NCBI GenBank assembly: GCA_002392385.1
Contig: DGGX01000076.1
Span: 1-6,087 of the forward strand
Length of the DNA stretch: 6,087 nucleotides
Origin: Lachnospiraceae bacterium UBA3863
Lineage (GTDB): Bacteria > Bacillota > Clostridia > Lachnospirales > Lachnospiraceae
Direction of reading: 5' to 3'
A program made the translations under genes and the position numbers. Numbering within the stretch: position 1 is the stretch's first letter; the number at the start of each line of letters is the position of its first letter. Below the pieces are notes generated by a model. That model was not told the origin of the DNA. It did no database searches and was given only the letters and a program-made list of their open reading frames with translations. This document shows positions 1 through 5,686 of the stretch, piece by piece.

Positions 1-2
1 AG

Positions 3-569
3 CTGGGCATGACGAATATTGCGCTTCAGTCCATCGACCAGTATCTGGACGTGGCCTCTGTCAACGCCTATCACACCTTCCATCTGCGGGAGTCGGTGGA
101 GAAGAGGCTTCACAGGATCCATGTCTCCAGCCGGGACAGCGCCCGCACCCCCGTCCAGTGGACGCCCGGTAAGAATGCGGGCTTCTCCGAGGCGGAGCCC
201 TGGTTCTATGTCAATGACAACTACCCCGAGGTCAATGTGGAGACGGAGGAGCAGGATCCGGACAGCATCCTGCACTTCTACAGAAGCTGTCTGCGCCTGC
301 GCAGAGAGAACGAGACCCTTCTCTGGGGCAAGTATACGGAATTCTTCCCCCGCAGCCGCAAGGTCTACATGTACGGAAGAAGCTGGCGGGGCCGCCGCGT
401 CCTGGTCATCTGCTCCTTCCATGACCGGACCGTGCGCTGCCGTCTACCCCGCGGATGGGGCCTGCGCGGCGCGCAGCTCCTTTTGTGCAATGACGCCGCG
501 GGCGGACAGAAGGGGATCCTGCGGCCCTACGAGGCCCAGGTCTGGGAGATTCCAAATAAACGAGGATAA
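3..569 (+). CDS. GH13 alpha-glucosidase (oligo-1,6-glucosidase type), C-terminal part, 5' end outside window
   Basis: This is the last ~188 codons of a glycoside hydrolase family 13 enzyme, which would cleave alpha-1,6 or alpha-1,4 glucosidic bonds in short oligosaccharides in the cytoplasm. The frame is open to the window edge, so the first in-window ATG (position 9) is internal. The visible signature is SRDSARTPVQW followed by NAGFSEAEPW and NYPEVNV, matching the conserved SRDNARTPMQW...AGF...PW...NPNY...INV block after the catalytic barrel of oligo-1,6-glucosidases. Next come the helix FYRSCLRLRRENETLLWG and a C-terminal beta-sandwich ending LRPYEAQVWEI, very like the LRPYEAMVF ending of Bacillus enzymes. 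The catalytic Asp, Glu and Asp residues lie upstream, so substrate preference (isomaltose, sucrose, trehalose-6-phosphate or dextran fragments) cannot be settled. It ends in TAA at 567-569. Confidence 0.92.
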   Translation: MGMTNIALQSIDQYLDVASVNAYHTFHLRESVEKRLHRIHVSSRDSARTPVQWTPGKNAGFSEAEPWFYVNDNYPEVNVETEEQDPDSILHFYRSCLRLRRENETLLWGKYTEFFPRSRKVYMYGRSWRGRRVLVICSFHDRTVRCRLPRGWGLRGAQLLLCNDAAGGQKGILRPYEAQVWEIPNKRG

Positions 570-639
570 TTGCCCGGACCTGTGATACCATAATAGAAGA
601 CATTACAGAAGACACATCAGAAAACAGAGTATGGAGAAG

Positions 640-653
640 GGCCCGGAAGGGCC
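640..653 (+). other. Small GC hairpin in the leader before the TrmH-family gene
   Basis: Arms GGCCC (640-644) and GGGCC (649-653) form a 5-bp stem with a GGAA loop, 17 bases before the start at 671. No T-run follows, so it does not look like an intrinsic terminator. An alternative pairing of CCGGA (643-647) with TCCGG (655-659) would hide the only GGA that could act as a ribosome binding site. The rest of the 101-base gap (570-670) shows no clear promoter; the best -10-like hexamer is CATAAT at 589-594, with no good -35. Function is uncertain. Confidence 0.3.
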
Positions 654-670
654 GTCCGGAACAGATAATT

Positions 671-1399
671 ATGAAGATCACCCGCTATAAAAAAGACGCT
701 GAGACGTCCTATACCCTGGGCGCGACACTGACCTTTGAACTGCTGAAGATGAGACCGGAGCTGGTGCGCCGGGTATTCCTGAGCCCTGACTGCGTGCGGA
801 CGGAGAGCATCGAGAAGATCCTGCGGGCCTGTGAGGACAGGCAGATCCCGGTATGGGAGAACGCCAAGGCCTTCAACATTCTGTCCCCCAAGGGGAACTG
901 CTTCGTGATCGGCGAGTTCGAGATCTTCCGGGAGCCCATAGAGGCCGGTGATCATATCCTGCTGGTCAGCCCCTCGGACGCGGGCAATATCGGGACCATC
1001 CTGCGCACGGCGGCCGGATTCGGCTACCGGGACATCGGGATCCTGCGGCCGGCCGTGGATGTTTTTGACCCGCGGGCGGTGCGTGCCTCCATGGGGGCGC
1101 TCTTTCACCACCGGATCGAATATTTTGACAGGATCGAGGACTACACGGACCGCTTCGGGAGCAACACAAGATATGCCTTTATGCTGACCGGCAGCACCCT
1201 GCTGGGGCAGGTGGACAGACCGGCGGGCAGCCATACGCTGATCTTCGGCAATGAGGCCACGGGACTGCCGGATGCCTACGCCGATTTCTGTACGGCGGTG
1301 CGGATACCTCATTCCACGGCCATCGACAGCCTGAATCTGCCTATCGCCGCCGGTATCGGAATGTATTATTTCACAGCAGAGAAGGGGGAGCGAGGATGA
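671..1399 (+). CDS. TrmH/SpoU-family RNA 2'-O-methyltransferase
   Basis: A 242-residue SPOUT-class enzyme, predicted to transfer a methyl group from S-adenosylmethionine to a ribose 2'-hydroxyl in rRNA or tRNA. Residues ~1-95 resemble the L30e-like substrate-binding domain of SpoU proteins. The catalytic domain follows with all three family motifs: motif 1 NIGTILRTAAGFG (106-118, with Asn106 and Arg112), motif 2 IFGNEATGLP (191-200), and motif 3 around IPHSTAIDSLNLPIAAG (212-228), which builds the trefoil-knot cofactor site. The start MKITRYKKD followed by YTLGA is typical of clostridial members, which supports the ATG at 671 even though its ribosome binding site is poor (only GGA at 658-660). 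The stop overlaps the next start as ATGA. The exact RNA target cannot be read from sequence. It is the first gene of the apparent operon and probably a housekeeping gene, not part of the peptide-modification unit. Confidence 0.93.
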   Translation: MKITRYKKDAETSYTLGATLTFELLKMRPELVRRVFLSPDCVRTESIEKILRACEDRQIPVWENAKAFNILSPKGNCFVIGEFEIFREPIEAGDHILLVSPSDAGNIGTILRTAAGFGYRDIGILRPAVDVFDPRAVRASMGALFHHRIEYFDRIEDYTDRFGSNTRYAFMLTGSTLLGQVDRPAGSHTLIFGNEATGLPDAYADFCTAVRIPHSTAIDSLNLPIAAGIGMYYFTAEKGERG

Positions 1400-1629
1400 A
1401 GAAGCTGAAGAAGAAGCTGGTCTTCGGCGCGGTCACGGCCGCGGCCGCGGCTGCCCTGAGCCTGGCAGCCTGCAGCAACCGGAACGAAGCTGTATACGGA
1501 CCGCCGGAAGACATGGGCACGACTGTCACCCCGGCCGGGGAGGAAGAGCAGGATCCGGAGGAGATCCGGGAGGATTTCGAGGTGGAATCGAACCAGAACG
1601 AGGAAGTCTATGGACCGCCGCAGCCCTGA
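1396..1629 (+). CDS. Small lipoprotein with two VYGPP motifs, likely substrate of the adjacent radical SAM enzyme
   Basis: A 77-residue protein with a classic lipoprotein signal: basic start MKKLKKK, an Ala-rich hydrophobic core (about 8-23), and a lipobox LAAC with Cys26 as the predicted lipidated residue. The mature chain of 52 residues has SNRNEAVYGPP (27-37) directly after the cysteine, an acidic Glu/Asp/Thr/Pro linker (38-64), and SNQNEEVYGPP (65-75) followed only by QP. Tyr34 and Tyr72 are the only tyrosines; Cys26 is the only cysteine. The start overlaps the TrmH stop by 4 bases and is preceded by a GGGGGAGCGAGG purine tract. The last 20 bases overlap the radical SAM gene. Inference: it is exported by Sec, lipidated and membrane-anchored, and modified by the radical SAM enzyme, probably at the repeated YGPP motif. 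It may also simply be a lipoprotein of unknown role. It recalls the rSAM/lipoprotein systems named in family databases, but I could not search. Confidence 0.85.
   Translation: MKKLKKKLVFGAVTAAAAAALSLAACSNRNEAVYGPPEDMGTTVTPAGEEEQDPEEIREDFEVESNQNEEVYGPPQP
1474..1506 (+). repeat. First SNxNExVYGPP motif of the lipoprotein
   Basis: These 33 bases encode SNRNEAVYGPP, the first 11 residues after the predicted lipidated cysteine. The same motif recurs at 1588-1620. Nine of the 11 residues are identical, yet four of those nine (Ser, Glu, Val, Tyr) use different codons in the two copies, with Ser as AGC against TCG. This points to selection on the peptide, not a recent DNA duplication. Confidence 0.85.
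1588..1620 (+). repeat. Second SNxNExVYGPP motif, overlapping the radical SAM start
   Basis: These 33 bases encode SNQNEEVYGPP, two residues from the lipoprotein C-terminus. The copy does double duty: the GAGGAAG that encodes part of Glu-Glu-Val is the radical SAM ribosome binding site, and the tyrosine codon TAT plus the first base of the glycine codon GGA supplies its ATG. The first copy uses TAC for the same tyrosine and so has no ATG. Confidence 0.85.
1600..1612 (+). promoter_or_regulatory. Ribosome binding site and start of the radical SAM gene inside the lipoprotein gene
   Basis: GAGGAAG at 1600-1606 contains AGGA five bases before the ATG at 1610. It is the only Shine-Dalgarno-like sequence near a possible start: the next in-frame ATG (1661) has none. 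Ribosomes finishing the lipoprotein at 1629 stop 17 bases past this start, so coupled re-initiation is likely. This would tie enzyme production to translation of its putative substrate. Confidence 0.75.
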
Positions 1630-2749
1630 GCAGGCGGCCCTCAAGCGCCGCCATCTCCAGATGCTGGAGGAATACCGGCATAAGCTCTGGCGGGAGCCGG
1701 AGCTGAGAGACCTCTTCCTGGAGCTGACCCTCCGCTGCAATGAGAACTGCATCCACTGCGGCAGCCGCTGCGGGGAGAGGGAGAGCGAAGAACTGTCCCT
1801 GGCCCAGTACCAGACCTTTCTGCGGAAGATCCTGCGGGATTTCGGCGCGGGAACAGACGCCGCGGGACGGCCCCTCCAGGCCGGACCGGGGAGCGCGGGC
1901 CTGCCCAGGCTCTGTATCACCGGCGGCGAGCCCATGCTGCGCAGAGACTTCTTTGAGCTTATGGAGTGGGCCCACGCGCAGGGCTTTCGCTGGGGCATGA
2001 CCAGCAACGCGACCCTGATCGACAGGGCGGCGGCCCGCAGGCTCCGGGAGACCGGCATGGGGACGATCTCGGTCAGTATCGACGGCCCGGAGGCGACCCA
2101 TGACGCCATTCGCAAGGTGCCCGGCGCCTGGCGCAGGGCCATGCGGGGTATTGAGAATCTGCTGGAGGAGGGGGGCTTCAGCCATGTGCAGGTGACGACG
2201 GTCGTCAACCACCGCTCCATCCGGGAGCTGGAGACCCTTTACAAGCTCCTGGATCCCCTGGATATCGATTCCTGGCGGGTGATCGGCATGGAACCCATCG
2301 GGCGCGCCCTGGATCACCCGGATCTCCTGCTCACGCCGGAGGACCAGCGTTATCTTTTCGATTTCATCCGGGACAAGAGACAGGCGGATATTCCGGTTCT
2401 CTACGGCTGCAGCCACTATCTGGGGACCGACTATGAGCGGGAAGTGAGAGACTGGTATTTCCTCTGTAATGCCGGCATCTATGTGGCCGGTATCATGGCC
2501 AACGGCGACATCGGCGCCTGTCTGGACATCGAGCGCAGGCCGGAGACCGTCTTCGGCAATATCCTGCGGGATGACTTCACGGAGGTGTGGAAGCAGGGCT
2601 TTCAGATCTTCCGGCGGCATCCCGGGGAGGACAATGCCGCCTGCCGTGCCTGTGAGCACTACGCCTTCTGCGGCGGGGGATCTTTCCACAGCTGGGACTA
2701 TGACAGAGGAGAGCAGAGAGTCTGCATGCGAGGCATTCTTTTTGAATGA
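1610..2749 (+). CDS. Radical SAM/SPASM enzyme, putative lipoprotein/peptide maturase
   Basis: A 379-residue radical SAM enzyme. The CxxxCxxC motif CNENCIHC (Cys43, Cys47, Cys50) binds the 4Fe-4S cluster that cleaves S-adenosylmethionine; a fourth cysteine follows (Cys54, in CGSRC). ITGGEP (103-108) contacts the cofactor, and SVSIDGPEATHDAIR (154-168) and VIGMEPIGRA (224-233) are further barrel strands. A SPASM domain closes the protein: Cys286, Gly299/Cys304 (GX4C), Cys345, Cys348, Cys354 and Cys372. The usual CX2CX5CX3C block reads CRACEHYAFCGGGS, so the fourth cysteine is Ser358. In anaerobic sulfatase maturases that cysteine ligates auxiliary cluster I; Cys267 might substitute. A Gly/Ala/Pro-rich insert lies at ~79-99. 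SPASM proteins often modify peptides, and the overlap with a motif-bearing lipoprotein makes that the likely target. The reaction (crosslink, epimerisation or other) is unknown. Sulfatase or quinoprotein maturation is less likely because no such partner is nearby. Confidence 0.93.
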   Translation: MDRRSPEQAALKRRHLQMLEEYRHKLWREPELRDLFLELTLRCNENCIHCGSRCGERESEELSLAQYQTFLRKILRDFGAGTDAAGRPLQAGPGSAGLPRLCITGGEPMLRRDFFELMEWAHAQGFRWGMTSNATLIDRAAARRLRETGMGTISVSIDGPEATHDAIRKVPGAWRRAMRGIENLLEEGGFSHVQVTTVVNHRSIRELETLYKLLDPLDIDSWRVIGMEPIGRALDHPDLLLTPEDQRYLFDFIRDKRQADIPVLYGCSHYLGTDYEREVRDWYFLCNAGIYVAGIMANGDIGACLDIERRPETVFGNILRDDFTEVWKQGFQIFRRHPGEDNAACRACEHYAFCGGGSFHSWDYDRGEQRVCMRGILFE

Positions 2750-2795
2750 CCGGCGGTATCCGGAACAGAGGAATTGACAGGAAGGGAAGGCACAG

Positions 2796-4013
2796 ATGGG
2801 AGATCTTTTTGATTATCTGAGCTGGCGGGGCGACCTGTCTCTGGACAGGGATCCTTTCAATGAAGTCGACAACCTGATACTGGCGGAGCTGGCCTATACG
2901 GATTTCGAAGGGGTATTCGACGAGGAGAGGGAATACTCGGTCCGGGAGGCGTGCCAGCGCTACTACTCCCTCCACACCCGGGAGGAGGTAGAGGCCAGGA
3001 CGACCATGATCGGGCACGCCCCGCTCCTGCTCGAGCCCATGGCAGCCTCGGAACGCTTTAAGAACCTGACCATCTCCGGCTATGTCAATGTGGTGGACGA
3101 GACCAGGGAGGAGCAGTTCGCCGCCATGGTCTACCGGATCCGGGGCGGCGGAGAGACGCAGCTGGTCTACGTCGCCTTCCGCGGCACGGATAACAACCTG
3201 GTGGGCTGGAAGGAGGACTTCAACCTCAGCTACCTCAACGAGACACCTGCCCAGGCCAGGGCTGTGGAGTATCTGGAACAGCATATGGGCGCGACCGGCG
3301 AGCGCTTCACGGTCGGCGGTCATTCCAAGGGCGGCAATCTGGCGATCTACGCCTCCGCCTTCTGCAGCCCGGCGCTGCGGGAGAGGATCGACAGGGTATA
3401 CTCGAACGACGGGCCGGGCTTTCGCGAGGAGATCCTGGAATCCGGGGGCTATCAGGAGATCCTGCCCAGGGTCGTCAGCTTCGTTCCCGAGATGAGCGTG
3501 GTGGGCATGCTGCTCAACAATTCCCTGTCCCACCAGGTGGTGAAAAGCAGCCAGACAGGCATCCTGCAGCACGATGCCCTCTCCTGGCAGGTCCTGGGGA
3601 ACCGTTTTGTCAGGCTGCAGGAGCGGTCTGAGGCCAGTCAGTTTCTGGACAATGCCCTGCGCGGCTGGATCGGCGGTCTCAGGGACGATGAAAAACAGCA
3701 GTTCGTGGACCTTCTCTTCGGCCTTTTCGACGCGCCCGGGGAGCACACTCTGGAGGGGCTGCAGAAGAGCGGCCTGCGCTCGGTCGGGGATATCTGGAAG
3801 GCAGTGAGAGAGCTGCCTGCCCAGGAGAGAAAACAATTCAACGCCACCTTCCGCAAGCTCCTCTACAGCGGAGGCAGGACCTTCTTCGAGGATCTGCGGG
3901 AGGGACTGCAGGAGAAGTACGAATCAAGTATAGCCACAGAGAAACGGGAGACGGCGGAGCAGGAGAGACCGGCGGCAGAATCGGACGGACCGGCCGCCGC
4001 GCAGGAGGGATGA
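2796..4013 (+). CDS. DUF2974 (Mbeg1-like) alpha/beta-hydrolase, lipase-like
   Basis: A 405-residue protein recognisable as the DUF2974/Mbeg1-like family of lipase-fold proteins common in Firmicutes; no physiological substrate is known to me. It begins MGDLFDYLSWRGD, the family's usual opening. The hydrolase core shows AFRGTD (127-132), then the nucleophile elbow GGHSKGG (174-180) with Ser177 in GHSKG, a candidate acid Asp205 in SNDGPG, and a candidate histidine His259 in QHDALSW, so the triad looks intact. After ~375 comes a charged, Glu/Ala-rich tail of low complexity. No signal peptide or membrane segment is visible, so it is probably cytoplasmic. The start has GGGAAGG (2784-2790) five bases upstream and lies 46 bases after the radical SAM stop. 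It may act on lipids or acyl esters; a link to the upstream lipoprotein is possible but rests only on position. Confidence 0.88.
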   Translation: MGDLFDYLSWRGDLSLDRDPFNEVDNLILAELAYTDFEGVFDEEREYSVREACQRYYSLHTREEVEARTTMIGHAPLLLEPMAASERFKNLTISGYVNVVDETREEQFAAMVYRIRGGGETQLVYVAFRGTDNNLVGWKEDFNLSYLNETPAQARAVEYLEQHMGATGERFTVGGHSKGGNLAIYASAFCSPALRERIDRVYSNDGPGFREEILESGGYQEILPRVVSFVPEMSVVGMLLNNSLSHQVVKSSQTGILQHDALSWQVLGNRFVRLQERSEASQFLDNALRGWIGGLRDDEKQQFVDLLFGLFDAPGEHTLEGLQKSGLRSVGDIWKAVRELPAQERKQFNATFRKLLYSGGRTFFEDLREGLQEKYESSIATEKRETAEQERPAAESDGPAAAQEG

Positions 4014-4016
4014 CAT

Positions 4017-4805
4017 ATGTATGAGGCATATCTGGGGGAAGTAGCCGGACGCGTTCCCGGCAGGGCAGGGGACCTGACCCGCAGTGTCTCCAGGATGCTC
4101 AGGTCGCTGGAAGGCGCCCAGAGCAGGCTGCGGGAGCACGCCCAGGCCCTCACCGCCCGGGGAGACAAGGAAGGCGCGGCCGCCTGCCGGAAGCTGTCCA
4201 GAAAGCTGGGCAGGGATATAGACCGGCTCCGGGCTCAGCTGGACGCGCTGGACATGCAGAAGGAGGCCAGAGAAGAGGCCGCCGCTGAGGGCGCCGGCGT
4301 GGACTACGGCAAGTACCGGGTGGACAGGTCTGTTCCCCACACGATCGCCGAGGACCTGGAGAGCCGGCGGCCGGCGGGATACCGCCTGTTCGGAGATTAC
4401 CGGGAGGTCCGTACCTGGAAGCAGGTCCTGATCGAGGTCTGCGGGGAGCTCAACCATCTGGATCCCATGCTTTTCTCCAGCCTGGAGGGGGATCCCGATC
4501 TGATGGGCCGGGTCAGGCCCCGGATCAGCTCGGATCCCAACCGGCTCCTGGATCCCTCCCGGGTCCCGGACGCCCGCATGTATGTGGAGACCCACCTGAG
4601 CGCCGGCCTTCTGTGCCGGATCCTGCGGACCCTCCTGATGAAATTCGAGATCCCGGAGACACAGCTCCGGCTCTATCTGGACAAGGACTACACGCCCCTG
4701 CGGAGAGAGAGACAGGCTCTGCGCAGGACCGCGGAGAATCACAGGCAGGGACAGGAGACAGACAGCCAGATCGAAGGGCAGATGAGCCTTTCTTTTACAG
4801 AATGA
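4017..4805 (+). CDS. Coiled-coil protein of unknown function
   Basis: A 262-residue protein I cannot assign to a named family. Residues ~18-92 are helical, rich in Arg, Leu, Ala and Glu, with spacing typical of a coiled coil. Residues ~96-225 look like a separate folded module: YRVDRSVPHTIAEDL, then RTWKQVLIEVCGELNHLDP (132-150), then YVETHLSAGLLCRILRTLL (189-207) and LRLYLDKDY. This W-x-x-VL...C...LD and ETxLSA pattern resembles a C-terminal module I recall from clostridial hypothetical proteins of diverse length, but I cannot name it. The C-terminus (226-262) is polar and probably disordered. No signal peptide or membrane segment is present. The ribosome binding site AGGAGGGA (4003-4010) is strong, and the start is 3 bases after the DUF2974 stop, implying co-translation and perhaps a joint function with it. 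Confidence 0.8.
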   Translation: MYEAYLGEVAGRVPGRAGDLTRSVSRMLRSLEGAQSRLREHAQALTARGDKEGAAACRKLSRKLGRDIDRLRAQLDALDMQKEAREEAAAEGAGVDYGKYRVDRSVPHTIAEDLESRRPAGYRLFGDYREVRTWKQVLIEVCGELNHLDPMLFSSLEGDPDLMGRVRPRISSDPNRLLDPSRVPDARMYVETHLSAGLLCRILRTLLMKFEIPETQLRLYLDKDYTPLRRERQALRRTAENHRQGQETDSQIEGQMSLSFTE

Positions 4806-4821
4806 CTGAGGATTTAAAGAA

Positions 4822-5646
4822 ATGACCCTTGAGAAAATGATCGATATGATCGGGCCGCTGGCCGTCACCCTGGTCAAGAATGTGCTCATCTCCCTGCTGA
4901 TCTGGTTCGTCGGCAAGCGCCTGATCAACTTCGCCCTCAAGCTCCTGGACAAGATCACGGAGCGCAGCCGCATGGATCTGGGGATCGCCCGCTTCCTGCA
5001 CTCCGCGGCCTATTTCATCCTGTACGCGGTCCTGGCATTTCTCATCGTGTCCCAGCTGGGGATCAATACCTCCTCCGTGCTGACGGTGATCAGCGCCGGC
5101 GTCGTGGCCATCGGCATGTCCCTGCAGGGGAGCCTGTCCAATGTGGCCGGCGGTATCCTGCTGCTCCTGATGCGGCCCTTCAAGGTGGGGGATTATATCA
5201 TTACCGACTACGGCAGCGGCACGGTCCAGATGATCGGCATCGTCTATACGACCCTGGTGACTATCGACAACCTGGTGATCACGGTGCCGAACGGCACCCT
5301 GGCCAATACCACGGTGACGGACGTCGTCATCAATGACGAGAGGAAACTGGTATTCTCTTTCGGAATCGCCTACGACGCGGACCTGATGAAGGCCAAGGAG
5401 ATCATCCGGGAGGTCCTGCTGGCCCAGCCCGGCGTGGTGCGCCGGGAGGAGATGAAGGTCTTCGTCAATGCCTGGAAGGACAGCTCCATAGAGCTCGGCG
5501 CCTGGCTCTGGATCGACAGGAACTACTATTTCGACGTCACCTGGGCGGTCAACGAGCAGGTCAAGCTCCGCTTTGACGCCGAGGGGATCCAGATCCCCTA
5601 CCCCCAGATCGATGTGCATCTGGACAGGGATACACAGAAACATTAA
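4822..5646 (+). CDS. mscS: MscS-family small-conductance mechanosensitive channel
   Basis: A 274-residue three-helix MscS channel, which opens under membrane tension to release solutes during hypo-osmotic shock. TM1 is ~12-31, TM2 ~62-79, and the pore helix TM3 ~85-117, ending in the hallmark GMSLQGSLSN (98-107). RPFKVGDYI (118-126) begins the cytoplasmic beta domain, with VPNGTLANTTVTD (155-167) and the C-terminal alpha/beta domain after it. Length and layout match E. coli MscS (286 residues). Aligned by eye, the two gate leucines of E. coli (Leu105, Leu109) correspond to Val95 and Met99, and the helix kink Gly113 to Gly103. The start has AGGA at 4809-4812, nine bases upstream, and lies 16 bases after the previous stop. 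It is the last gene of the apparent operon, followed by a hairpin terminator. Confidence 0.95.
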   Translation: MTLEKMIDMIGPLAVTLVKNVLISLLIWFVGKRLINFALKLLDKITERSRMDLGIARFLHSAAYFILYAVLAFLIVSQLGINTSSVLTVISAGVVAIGMSLQGSLSNVAGGILLLLMRPFKVGDYIITDYGSGTVQMIGIVYTTLVTIDNLVITVPNGTLANTTVTDVVINDERKLVFSFGIAYDADLMKAKEIIREVLLAQPGVVRREEMKVFVNAWKDSSIELGAWLWIDRNYYFDVTWAVNEQVKLRFDAEGIQIPYPQIDVHLDRDTQKH

Positions 5647-5655
5647 AATTGTACT

Positions 5656-5676
5656 GACAAAAGAACAGTTCTTGTC
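5656..5676. promoter_or_regulatory. Interrupted palindrome, possible operator
   Basis: The arms are GACAA-AA-GAAC (5656-5666) and GTTCTTGTC (5668-5676) around a single A. They pair completely apart from two extra adenines in the left arm; the inner AAGAAC/GTTCTT is perfect. The site lies just after the MscS stop and upstream of the -35 of the alcohol dehydrogenase promoter. No T-run follows immediately, which argues against a terminator. It may be a regulator binding site, but I cannot name one. Confidence 0.4.
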
Positions 5677-5686
5677 CGCTAACCGA

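Noticed and set aside
19..585. Second + strand open frame overlapping the glucosidase end
   Set aside because: Its Ser/Arg/Pro/Ala-rich translation matches nothing I recognise, while the other frame gives a clear GH13 C-terminus.
570..670. Promoter or terminator between the glucosidase and TrmH-family genes
   Set aside because: CATAAT (589-594) lacks a -35 at proper spacing, and the GC hairpin at 640-653 has no T-run. A promoter may exist here but cannot be supported from sequence.
631..690. Possible 19-codon leader peptide (MEKGPEGPSG...) before and into the TrmH-family gene
   Set aside because: No ribosome binding site precedes the ATG and no regulatory residue pattern is evident.
1396..1629. 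Sactipeptide or lasso/GG-leader peptide reading of the small gene
   Set aside because: The only cysteine is the lipobox cysteine, so thioether crosslinks typical of sactipeptides are not available, and there is no GG leader site; the lipoprotein reading fits better.
1526..4973. Long open frames on the - strand (1526-2689, 2577-3836, 3924-4973)
   Set aside because: They lie opposite well-supported + strand genes, overlap one another, show no recognisable domains, and are Pro/Gly/Arg/His-rich as expected from the antisense of GC-rich codons.
4795..5643. Open frame of 282 codons on the - strand opposite the MscS gene
   Set aside because: It mirrors MscS almost exactly; the Asp/His/Gln-rich translation is the antisense of a hydrophobic channel gene, with no motif of its own.
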